The notes under the pieces were generated by a model. The model saw only the letters and a list, made by a program, of their open reading frames with translations, did not search any database and had not been told where the DNA came from. Shown piece after piece: positions 25,621-32,374 of a stretch of 43,809 nucleotides of DNA. The number at the start of each line of letters is the position of its first letter. Position 1 is the stretch's first letter. Source of the DNA: Actinomadura hibisca NBRC 15177 (GTDB lineage: Bacteria; Actinomycetota; Actinomycetes; Streptosporangiales; Streptosporangiaceae); assembly GCF_001552635.1 (NCBI RefSeq), contig NZ_BCRO01000083.1, positions 1 through 43,809 on the forward strand. Reading direction: 5' to 3'. Both the position numbers and the translations under genes were made by a program.

Positions 25621-25845
25621 GTGCAACAGACCCTTGACGGCCTGCGCGCCGACGTCGCCGAGCTGCTGGCCGTCGAGCCCGCCGAGCTGGAGTTCGACGA
25701 CAACCTCATGGACGCCGGGCTCGACTCGATCCGGGTGATGATGCTGATCGAACGCTGGCGCGCCCAGGGCACCGAGATCGGCTTCGCCGAGCTGGCCGAC
25801 GCCCCCACGCTCGCCGGCTGGCACGCGCTGCTCACCACCCGCTGA
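25621..25845 (+). CDS. Free-standing aryl carrier protein
   Basis: A 74-residue carrier protein. The phosphopantetheine attachment motif is GLDSIR, with Ser36 as the site, and the three-helix carrier pattern (DDNLMDAGLDSIRVMMLIERWR) is clear. It should carry DHB loaded by EntE and present it to the first C domain of the NRPS at 3242. The GTG at 25621 has GGGAG upstream. It is the last gene of the DHB operon and equals the C-terminal half of a split EntB. The phosphopantetheinyl transferase that must activate it is not in this window. Confidence 0.9.
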   Translation: MQQTLDGLRADVAELLAVEPAELEFDDNLMDAGLDSIRVMMLIERWRAQGTEIGFAELADAPTLAGWHALLTTR

Positions 25846-25903
25846 CCCGCTCACCGACGGTCGGCCGGGCCCGGCCGGCGCTTCCATTTCCGCCCGCCCT
25901 GCG

Positions 25904-25919
25904 GTAAGTCTGTGCTTAC
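25904..25919. promoter_or_regulatory. Small palindrome upstream of the MpaB-family gene
   Basis: GTAAG-tctgtg-CTTAC (5-bp arms, 6-base gap) ends one base before the ATG at 25921. Its position against the start codon would let a bound repressor block initiation. The regulator is unknown. A longer GC palindrome at about 25866-25881 just upstream may end the DHB operon. Confidence 0.4.
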
Positions 25920-25920
25920 T

Positions 25921-26826
25921 ATGGTGGACACGCGGAAGCTGATCGTGCACGGGCCCGAGACCGTCTCCTGGCGGGTGGTGCTGGACCCGCTGATGATGAT
26001 CGCCGGGGTGCGGGCGCTGATGCTCCAGGCGCTCCAGCCGACGACGATGCGCGGCGTCTGGCAGAACTCCGACTTCCTGGCGGAGCCGCTGGACCGGCTG
26101 TTCAACACCGCCAACTTCGTCGCCGTCACCACCGTCGGCACGCCCGAGCAGGCCGACGAGCTGGGCGCCCGCGTCCGCGGCGTGCACCGGCGGTTGCGCA
26201 TCAAGGACCCCGACACCGGCCGCACCCACCGTGTGGACGACCCCGAACTGCTGCTGTGGGTGCACTGCGCCGAGGTGTCGTCCTACCTGGAACTCGTCGA
26301 GCGCGGCGGCCTGCGCCTCACCCCCGCCGAACGCGACCGCTACTTCGACGAGCAGCGGCACACCGCCACCTACGTCGGCCTGCACGCCGACGAGGTGCCC
26401 GGCAGCGCCGCCGAGATGGCCGAGTACTTCCGCACGGCCCGCACCGGCCTGGACCTGCGGGTGATCCCCGAGTCACGGGCCACCATGCGGTTCCTGCTGT
26501 GGCCGAAGATGCCGCGCAAGCTGCGCTTCCTCGCGCCGCTGAAACCGCTGTGGGTCCCGGCGGGCCTGCTGGCCTACTACACGCTGCCGCGCTGGGCCCG
26601 TGAGATGTACCGGGCGCTGCCGGAGGTCCCCGGCGTCCAGCCTCTCATCACCGTCGGCCTGCGCGTGGCGCGCTTCGTGATCCTGGCGGTCCCGCCGGAG
26701 ATCCGGGCGCGGGCGTTCAAGCCCGAGACGCGGGCGCTGATGGCCGACCTGCACGTGCGGCTGGCCCGCTGCGGTGTCCGCCCGCGCCGGAACCTGCTGC
26801 ACGTCCGGGTCCCACCGAACGCCTGA
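25921..26826 (+). CDS. MpaB/DUF2236 family protein, probable heme-binding oxygenase
   Basis: A 301-residue member of the DUF2236 (oxygenase MpaB / latex-clearing protein-like) family, common in actinobacteria. The family pattern is visible: MIAGVRALMLQALQPTTMRGV near the N-terminus, RLFNTANFVAVTTVGT, RVRGVHRRL, and DDPELLLWVHCAEVSSYL in the middle. Members with known function bind b-type heme through conserved His and Arg residues; the natural substrate here is unknown. ATG at 25921 is preferred; an in-frame GTG 9 bases earlier is possible. No clear Shine-Dalgarno sequence precedes either. It is next to the DHB operon but separated by 75 bases and lacks an iron box, so it is probably outside the siderophore locus. 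Confidence 0.75.
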   Translation: MVDTRKLIVHGPETVSWRVVLDPLMMIAGVRALMLQALQPTTMRGVWQNSDFLAEPLDRLFNTANFVAVTTVGTPEQADELGARVRGVHRRLRIKDPDTGRTHRVDDPELLLWVHCAEVSSYLELVERGGLRLTPAERDRYFDEQRHTATYVGLHADEVPGSAAEMAEYFRTARTGLDLRVIPESRATMRFLLWPKMPRKLRFLAPLKPLWVPAGLLAYYTLPRWAREMYRALPEVPGVQPLITVGLRVARFVILAVPPEIRARAFKPETRALMADLHVRLARCGVRPRRNLLHVRVPPNA

Positions 26827-26843
26827 CGGCGCTCTGGGGCGCG

Positions 26844-28337
26844 TCACTCCTCGCGTGCGGACCCCGCCGTCACCGGGGGAGTGGAAGCACGGGCCTCCAG
26901 CCGCGCGGCGGTCTCCGCCGGTAGCGGACGCGTGCGTTCGCGGTAACGGCCGGACACCTCCCGCACGATGATTCCCGTCTCGATGCCGTGCTTCAGCAGC
27001 AGTTGGTCACGTCGCTGGAGCCCCAGGCAGATCCAGCGCGTGACGGTGAACACGAGAACCGGCCCCACCAGAAGAGCCGCCCGGAAGAACCACGTGGTCG
27101 CGAACAACGACAGGTGGAACGTCTCGGCGAGCACGTCGTTGCCCGCCGCCGCCCACAACACCGCGTAGAAGGTGAGGCCCGCCATGCCCAGGGCCGTGCG
27201 GTTCGCGGCGTCGCGGGGGCGGTCCAGCACGTGGTGGAGCGCGCGGTCCCCGGTGACGCGGCGCTCCAGGAACGGGTACAGCGCCAGCGCCGTGAAGAAC
27301 ACCGTGATGACCAGCAGCGGCACCACCACGCCGAGGGCGAGGGTGTGCCCGGCCACGTCGACGTCCCAGCCGGGCATCAGCCGCAGCGCGCCGTCGCCGA
27401 ACGCCAGGTACCAGTCGGGCTGGGTGCCCGCGCTGATCGCGGTGGGTGAGTAGGGCCCGTACAACCAGATCGGGTTGATCTGGAAGAACGTCGCCAGCAG
27501 CGCCGTCACGCCCGCCACGAAGAACAGGAACGCGGCGGTCTTGGCCACGAACACCGGGAAGAACGGCTTGCCCTCCACGGCCTTCTCGGTGCTGCGGCCG
27601 CGCCGGAAGTCGGTGTGCTTCTGCACCCACGGCAGCACGATCGCGTGCACCGGCACCAGCGCCAGCATCAGACCCGGCACCAGCAGCACGTGCACGATGT
27701 ACAGGCGCGGCACCAGGTCGGTGCCGGGGAACTCGCCGCCCAGCAGGAAGAAGCTCGCGTACGACCCGACCAGCGGCAACGACTGCGCCGCGCCCAGCAC
27801 CAGCCGCAGCCCGGTGCCCGACAGCAGGTCGTCGGGCAGCGAGTAGCCGGTGAACCCGTTGGCCAGCGCCAGGGTGAACAGGGTGAAGCCGAGCAGCCAG
27901 TTCAGCTCGCGCGGCTTGCGGAACGCGCCGGTGAGGAACACCCGCATCAGGTGCGCCATGATCGCGGCCACGAACACCACCGCCGCCCAGTGGTGGATCT
28001 GCCGCACCAGCAGGCCGCCGCGCACCTCCAGGCTGATGTGCAGCGTGGAGGCGTACGCCTCGCTCATCTCCACCCCGCGCAGCGGCGCGTAGGAGCCGTC
28101 GTAGACGACCTCGGCCATGCTCGGCTTGAAGAACAGCGTCAGGAAGACCCCCGACGCTAGCAGGACCACGAACGAGTAGAGCGCGATCTCGCCGAGCAGG
28201 AAACCCCAGTGGTCGGGGAACGCCTTGCGCATGGCGCGGCGCGCGAACCCGGCCCCGCCGAACCTGGTGTCGAGCGCGCCCGCCGCGCGCCCGGCCGCTG
28301 ACGTGGATGCCGAGGTGGATGCCGACGTGGCTGCCAT
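26844..28337 (-). CDS. QcrB-type cytochrome b subunit, orphan copy
   Basis: A 497-residue membrane protein resembling the cytochrome b subunit of the actinobacterial cytochrome bc1-aa3 supercomplex. It has the two heme-ligand His pairs (IHHWAA with AHLMRV, and IVHVLLVPG with PVHAIVLP) and the quinol-site motif in its actinobacterial form PDWY (GTQPDWYLAF). About nine hydrophobic segments are visible. The normal actinobacterial locus also has qcrA and qcrC next to qcrB; neither is present here, so this looks like an isolated paralogue. It starts with a Ser/Thr/Ala-rich tail. Three 15-bp-spaced repeats lie in its promoter region. It is convergent with the MpaB-family gene. Whether it works with the main complex or replaces QcrB under stress is unknown. 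Confidence 0.85.
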   Translation of the reverse strand: MAATSASTSASTSAAGRAAGALDTRFGGAGFARRAMRKAFPDHWGFLLGEIALYSFVVLLASGVFLTLFFKPSMAEVVYDGSYAPLRGVEMSEAYASTLHISLEVRGGLLVRQIHHWAAVVFVAAIMAHLMRVFLTGAFRKPRELNWLLGFTLFTLALANGFTGYSLPDDLLSGTGLRLVLGAAQSLPLVGSYASFFLLGGEFPGTDLVPRLYIVHVLLVPGLMLALVPVHAIVLPWVQKHTDFRRGRSTEKAVEGKPFFPVFVAKTAAFLFFVAGVTALLATFFQINPIWLYGPYSPTAISAGTQPDWYLAFGDGALRLMPGWDVDVAGHTLALGVVVPLLVITVFFTALALYPFLERRVTGDRALHHVLDRPRDAANRTALGMAGLTFYAVLWAAAGNDVLAETFHLSLFATTWFFRAALLVGPVLVFTVTRWICLGLQRRDQLLLKHGIETGIIVREVSGRYRERTRPLPAETAARLEARASTPPVTAGSAREE

Positions 28338-28371
28338 GGAAGGCCCCCTGGGTGCCCGGTCGCCGATGACC

Positions 28372-28410
28372 TAATACGACCGAACGTAGTACGACGCTGC
28401 GTAGTACTAC
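28372..28410. promoter_or_regulatory. Three 9-bp repeats at exact 15-bp spacing, BlaI-like operator
   Basis: TAATACGAC (28372), TAGTACGAC (28387) and TAGTACTAC (28402) recur every 15 bp upstream of the QcrB-type gene. The last lies within the perfect palindrome GTAGTACTAC (28401-28410). TACTAC/GTAGTA half-sites are the hallmark of BlaI/MecI-family operators in actinobacteria. The repeats sit 35-75 bases before the start codon, where the promoter should be. Confidence 0.6.
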
Positions 28411-28464
28411 AGGGGTGCGATTGTCCGGATGTGGTCGCGACGGGAGCGCGACGACGCCACGGCC

Positions 28465-29523
28465 TCAGCCCGCGATGAACGCCTCCGCGCGCCGGAACAG
28501 GCCGAGCGTGATGGAGTGCAGCAGGTCCCCGGTCTCCCTGGGCGCCATGCCCGCGCAGGCGCGGGCGTGCGTGCCCTCCAGCACGATGCCCAGCTTGAAG
28601 CAGGCCAGCACCGCGTACCAGGTGATCGCCGACAGGTCGCGGCCCCGGGCGGCCTCGGCGCGCTCGCCGTAGGCGGCGACCAGCTCGGCGGCGGTGGGCA
28701 GCCCGCCCGCCGCGCCCAGCGGACCGGCGAGCTGCGCGCTCTCGTCGCCCTGGTCGGGCCAGGTCGCCAGCAGCCAGCCCAGGTCCAGCAGCGGGTCGCC
28801 GATCGTGCACATCTCCCAGTCGACGATCGCCGCGACCCGCGGGCCGTCGAAGGAGTACATCAGGTTGGCCAGGTGGTAGTCGCCGTGCATGATCCCCGGT
28901 CGCCAGGTCGCCGGGCGGTTGTCCTGCAACCACGAGGCGACCTTGTCCAGGCCCGGGATGTCGGGTCCGGGGTAGCCGTCCAGGGTGTTGTAGGACTCCA
29001 GTTCGGAGGTCCAGCGGCCGACCTGGCGCTCCAGGAACCCTTCCGGCTTGCCGAAATCGGCCAGCCCCACCGCCTCGTGGTCCACCGCGCCCAGCGCCGC
29101 CAGCGAGCGGGCCGCGTTCAGGCCCATCTCGTGCCGCACGCCCGCGTCGCCCTGGTGCAGCTCGGGCAGGGCGACCGAGGCGTTGAAGCCCTCGACCGGC
29201 GTCATCAGGTAGAACACCGCGCCGTGCATGACGGTCTCGTCCGGGCACGCGGCGATGAGGCGGGGCGCGGGCACGTCGGTGCCGTCCAGGGCCGCCAGCA
29301 CGCGCGCCTCGCGGCGCAGCACGTCGTTGGTCCGGGCCCGCAGGTGCTTGGGGCCGCGCCGCAGCACGTAGTCGCGGCCGCCCCGGCGGAACCGCAGCAG
29401 CACGTTCTGGGTGCCGCCCGCGAGCGGGACCACGTCCTCCAGCGGGCCGCCCGGCAACCCCTGGGCGTCTATCCACCCGGTCAGGACGGCGAGGTCCACG
29501 AGCTCGGGGTCGATCTGCGGCAC
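28465..29523 (-). CDS. Aminoglycoside phosphotransferase-like kinase (ACAD10/11 kinase-domain type)
   Basis: A 352-residue kinase-fold protein of the APH family. Markers: PLAGGTQNVLLRF-x4-DYVLRRGP in the N-lobe, the catalytic loop HGDYHLANLMY and the metal-binding VDWEMCTIGDPLLDLGW. This form (WEMCTIGDP-DLGW) is the one found beside or fused to acyl-CoA dehydrogenases, including the kinase domain of human ACAD10/ACAD11, rather than antibiotic-resistance enzymes. GTG at 29523 is chosen because GGAGGAGG lies about 7 bases upstream; the open frame extends further but crosses the palindrome at 29566. It is divergent from an acyl-CoA dehydrogenase. The likely substrate is a hydroxyacyl-CoA, by analogy only. 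Confidence 0.85.
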   Translation of the reverse strand: MPQIDPELVDLAVLTGWIDAQGLPGGPLEDVVPLAGGTQNVLLRFRRGGRDYVLRRGPKHLRARTNDVLRREARVLAALDGTDVPAPRLIAACPDETVMHGAVFYLMTPVEGFNASVALPELHQGDAGVRHEMGLNAARSLAALGAVDHEAVGLADFGKPEGFLERQVGRWTSELESYNTLDGYPGPDIPGLDKVASWLQDNRPATWRPGIMHGDYHLANLMYSFDGPRVAAIVDWEMCTIGDPLLDLGWLLATWPDQGDESAQLAGPLGAAGGLPTAAELVAAYGERAEAARGRDLSAITWYAVLACFKLGIVLEGTHARACAGMAPRETGDLLHSITLGLFRRAEAFIAG

Positions 29524-29565
29524 GGCGGGCCCTCCTCCGGTTCCACGGTCGTACCGGAGGGTAAC

Positions 29566-29583
29566 ATAATGCGCTTGCATTAT
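29566..29583. promoter_or_regulatory. Palindromic operator between kinase and acyl-CoA dehydrogenase genes
   Basis: ATAATGC-gctt-GCATTAT has 7-bp arms and lies in a conspicuously AT-rich patch in the middle of the 119-bp divergent intergenic region. Symmetry and placement suit a TetR-family dimer. The TetR gene at 30932, last in the rightward transcription unit, is the natural candidate to bind it and control both directions. Confidence 0.65.
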
Positions 29584-29642
29584 TCCCTGATATATGCAGA
29601 TTATCGTCGGGACGGTGCGGCGGCGAGGCCAGGAGGCCGGCG

Positions 29643-30935
29643 ATGGCATGGGACTTCGAGACCGACCCCGGCTACCAGGAGTTGCTCGACTGGGCGGACG
29701 CCTTCGTCCGCGACGAGGTCGAGCCGCTGGACCTGGTGCTGGGCGACCCCTACGACAAGGCCGACCCCCGCTTCAAGGCGCTGGTGCGGCCCCTCCAGGA
29801 GCGGGTGCGCGAGCGCGGCCTGTGGGCCTGCCACCTCGGCCCCGACCTCGGCGGCCAGGGTTACGGGCAGGTGCGGCTGGCGCTGCTGAACGAGATCCTC
29901 GGCCGCTCCCGCTGGGCGCCGTCGGTGTTCGGCTGCCAGGCCCCCGACTCCGGCAACGCCGAGATCATCGCCCACTTCGGCACCCCGGTCCAGAAGGAGC
30001 GCTACCTCGCGCCGCTGCTGGCCGGCGAGATCTCCTCCTCCTACTCCATGACCGAGCCGCACGCCGGGGCCGACCCCACCCTGTTCACCACCCGCGCCGA
30101 GCGCGACGGCGACGGCTGGGTGCTCAACGGGGAGAAGTGGTTCTCCTCCAACGCCCGGCACGCCGCCTTCGTGATCGTCATGGCCGTCAGCAACCCCGAC
30201 GTCAGCGCCTACCAGGGCATGTCGATGTTCCTGGTGCCCGCCGGGACGCCCGGCCTGGAGATCGTCCGCAACGTCGGCGTCGGCGGCGAGCGCGAGGGCT
30301 CGCACGGCTACCTGCGCTACACCGACGTGCGCGTGCCCGCCGACGCGCTGCTGGGCGAGGAGGGCGGCGCGTTCGCCATCGCCCAGACCCGCCTCGGCGG
30401 CGGCCGGATCCACCACGCCATGCGCACCATCGCCCAGGTCCGCAAGGCGTTCGACATGATGTGCGAGCGCGCGGTGTCGCGCGAGACCCGGTTCGGGCCG
30501 CTCGCCAAGCTCCAGATGACCCAGGAGAAGATCGCCGACAGCTGGATCGAGATCGAGCAGTTCCGGCTGCTGGTGCTGCGCACCGCCTGGCTGATCGACA
30601 AGCACGGCGACTACCGGAAGGTGCGCAAGGACATCGCGGCGGTCAAGGCGGCCATGCCCAGGGTCCTGCACGACGTGGTGCAGCGCGCCATGCACCTGCA
30701 CGGCGCGCTCGGGGTGTCCAACGAGATGCCGTTCGCCGCCATGATGATGGGGGCGCAGGCGCTGGCGATCGCCGACGGCCCGACCGAGGTCCACAAGATC
30801 ACCGTGGCCCGCCAGATCCTGCGCGGCCACGAGCCCGTCGAGGGGTTGTGGCCGAGCGCCCACCTGCCGACCCGGCGCGCGGCGGCCCGCGAACGTTACG
30901 CCGCCGCCCTGGAGCACGTGATGGGGAACGAGTGA
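29643..30935 (+). CDS. Acyl-CoA dehydrogenase (ACAD11-like)
   Basis: A 430-residue flavoenzyme of the acyl-CoA dehydrogenase family. The FAD-site segment is SYSMTEPHAGADPTLF with WVLNGEKWFSSNA following. The central GGGRIHHAMRTIAQ and the C-terminal MHLHGALGVSNEMPFA and ADGPTEVHKITVARQIL are characteristic of the ACAD10/11 type; the Glu in GPTEVH is a candidate catalytic base or substrate contact. AGGAGG lies 7 bases before the ATG. It is divergent from the kinase at 28465 and overlaps the TetR start by 4 bases. In eukaryotic ACAD10/11 the same two activities sit in one chain and act on 4-hydroxyacyl-CoAs; the same use here is inference. Confidence 0.9.
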   Translation: MAWDFETDPGYQELLDWADAFVRDEVEPLDLVLGDPYDKADPRFKALVRPLQERVRERGLWACHLGPDLGGQGYGQVRLALLNEILGRSRWAPSVFGCQAPDSGNAEIIAHFGTPVQKERYLAPLLAGEISSSYSMTEPHAGADPTLFTTRAERDGDGWVLNGEKWFSSNARHAAFVIVMAVSNPDVSAYQGMSMFLVPAGTPGLEIVRNVGVGGEREGSHGYLRYTDVRVPADALLGEEGGAFAIAQTRLGGGRIHHAMRTIAQVRKAFDMMCERAVSRETRFGPLAKLQMTQEKIADSWIEIEQFRLLVLRTAWLIDKHGDYRKVRKDIAAVKAAMPRVLHDVVQRAMHLHGALGVSNEMPFAAMMMGAQALAIADGPTEVHKITVARQILRGHEPVEGLWPSAHLPTRRAAARERYAAALEHVMGNE

Positions 30936-31615
30936 CCACGACCGGTACCGGCACCCGCGAGCGCCTGCTCGACGCGGCCCAGCGGCTCTACGCCGAGCGC
31001 GGCCTGGACGCGGTGAGCCTGCGCGAGATCAACCAGGCCGCCGGGGCGCGCAACGCCACCGCCGTCCAGTACCACTTCACCGACCGGGCCGGGATCGTCG
31101 CGGCGATCCTGGCCCGGCACCTGCCCGAGGTGGACGCGCGCAGGCACGCCCTGCTGGACGCCTACGAGGCCGCCCCCGGCCCCGCCGACGATCCCGACGT
31201 GCGGGCGCTGGCGGGGGCGCTGGTCCGGCCGCTCGCCGCCCGGCTGGCCGACCGGGGCGGCCGCGAGTTCCTGGAGATCTGGGCCGCCGTCCTCAGCCGT
31301 CCCCGCCCGCTCATCCCGGCCACGGCCCTGACCGACCCCGCCCAGGCCGACCCCGCCGACAGCATCGCCCGCTGGCGCGCGCTGGCCGAGCCGCTGCTGA
31401 GCGCCGACGCGATCCGGCTGCACCGCCGCTTCACCGCCATCCTGACGGCCGCCACCGAGCTGGCCCGCCGCGCCCGCTCCGGCCCGCACGCCGACGACCG
31501 GCTGTTCACCAGCTACCTGATCGACGTGGTCACCGCCGTGCTGGCCGCCCCGGTGTCGGCCGAGACCAGCCGCCTGGCCGCCGAGCGCGACGCCGCCCGC
31601 GGAAAACCCGGCTGA
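30932..31615 (+). CDS. TetR-family transcriptional regulator
   Basis: A 227-residue repressor. The N-terminal helix-turn-helix is clear (TRERLLDAAQRLYAERGLDAVSLREINQAAG-x-N-x3-VQYHF). The rest is the helical ligand-binding half, whose family I cannot name. The GTG overlaps the dehydrogenase stop (GTGA), so the two are coupled. It probably senses a CoA thioester or related catabolite and binds the palindrome at 29566, controlling itself, the dehydrogenase and the divergent kinase. The ligand is unknown. Confidence 0.88.
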   Translation: MTTTGTGTRERLLDAAQRLYAERGLDAVSLREINQAAGARNATAVQYHFTDRAGIVAAILARHLPEVDARRHALLDAYEAAPGPADDPDVRALAGALVRPLAARLADRGGREFLEIWAAVLSRPRPLIPATALTDPAQADPADSIARWRALAEPLLSADAIRLHRRFTAILTAATELARRARSGPHADDRLFTSYLIDVVTAVLAAPVSAETSRLAAERDAARGKPG

Positions 31616-31621
31616 TCTTCA

Positions 31622-31644
31622 CCGCACCCGGTGTCACGGTGCGG
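31622..31644 (+). terminator. Short hairpin after the TetR gene
   Basis: Arms CCGCACC (31622-31628) and GGTGCGG (31638-31644) with a 9-base loop follow the TetR stop by 6 bases. There is no T-run. It is a plausible but modest terminator. Confidence 0.4.
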
Positions 31645-31716
31645 GAGCCGGCCGCGGGACTCCGGCGCGACTTCCGGAACCCGTCTTTACAACGATGATT
31701 CGCTGCTCGCGCCCCC

Positions 31717-32336
31717 ATGCCCCGGCCGGCCCCCGACGACCTGTACGCGGCCCTCAGCTGATCATCTGTCCGACGGGTGGGACACGCGCCGCCCGGCCTG
31801 GCCGCCCAGGTCCCGCGGATCTGGCGCACCCGCCTCGGCCCCGACCGGCGCGTCCAGATCACCGCCTCAACCCGGTCTACGACGCCGCCGACTTCCAGGT
31901 GCGCGCGCTCGCCCCGACCGTGCCCACCAGCGGCATCCGCGACGCCGAGGACCTGCTCGACCTGGTGGAGATCGCCCGGTTCGCCGCGGAGGGCAGCGCC
32001 CACGAGGTGCAGTACCAGCGGGAGTTCGTGCTGTCACGGTTCCTGCCGTCGTTCCGGCTCAAGCACGAGGGGCACATCGGCGAGGCCATCACCGACCGGG
32101 ACGGGAACGTCGCCTACCTGAAGTCGTTCCGCCTGTCGGACGGCCAGACCCGGCGCGGCCACCTGCTGAGCCGCCTGGCCGCCCACGACTGGCACCTGGG
32201 CCGGACCGCCGCCGCGCTCGGCACCGACGAGGCGACCCTGGCGCTGCGCCTGGAGCGTTCGGGCTTCGGGCACCTGCTGCGCCAGGACGTCCTGGACCAC
32301 TACCGGGCGCAGGCGCGCCGCGACCGCTCCGGCTGA
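31717..32336 (+). pseudogene. Broken gene with intact 3' half, unknown function
   Basis: The 3' part (about 31866-32336) has good codon bias and reads as a real protein: NPVYDAADFQVRALAPTVPT, an alpha/beta middle, then a Fis-like helical end SRLAAHDWHLGRTAAALGTDEATLALRLERSGF and LLRQDVLDHYRAQ. No start with a ribosome binding site opens that frame. Upstream, another frame begins MPRPAPDDLYAALS, meets TGA at 31759, continues as VGHAPPGLAAQVPRIW, and must shift frame near 31865 to join the 3' half. One stop plus one frameshift suggests decay, unless the sequence has errors. I do not recognise the family; the C-terminal stretch resembles a Fis-type HTH. The stop lies inside a long terminator stem shared with the convergent gene. 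Confidence 0.5.
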
Positions 32337-32373
32337 CCGGCGGCCGGTGACGGTCGCCGGTCAGCCGGAGCGG
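32324..32373. terminator. 19-bp perfect-stem bidirectional terminator
   Basis: Arms 32324-32342 and 32355-32373 are perfectly complementary, and 3 more pairs (one wobble) extend the stem inward to a 6-base loop. It covers the end of the broken gene and stops two bases before the end of the PIG-L gene, so it serves both convergent transcripts. Confidence 0.88.
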
Positions 32374-32374
32374 G

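Noticed and set aside
26826..26844. Terminator between the convergent MpaB-family and QcrB-type genes
   Set aside because: Only short, imperfect GC inverted repeats are present around 26825-26845; too weak to list.
28465..29523. Aminoglycoside-resistance phosphotransferase
   Set aside because: The motif variant and the partner acyl-CoA dehydrogenase point to the ACAD10/11-type kinase group rather than antibiotic resistance.
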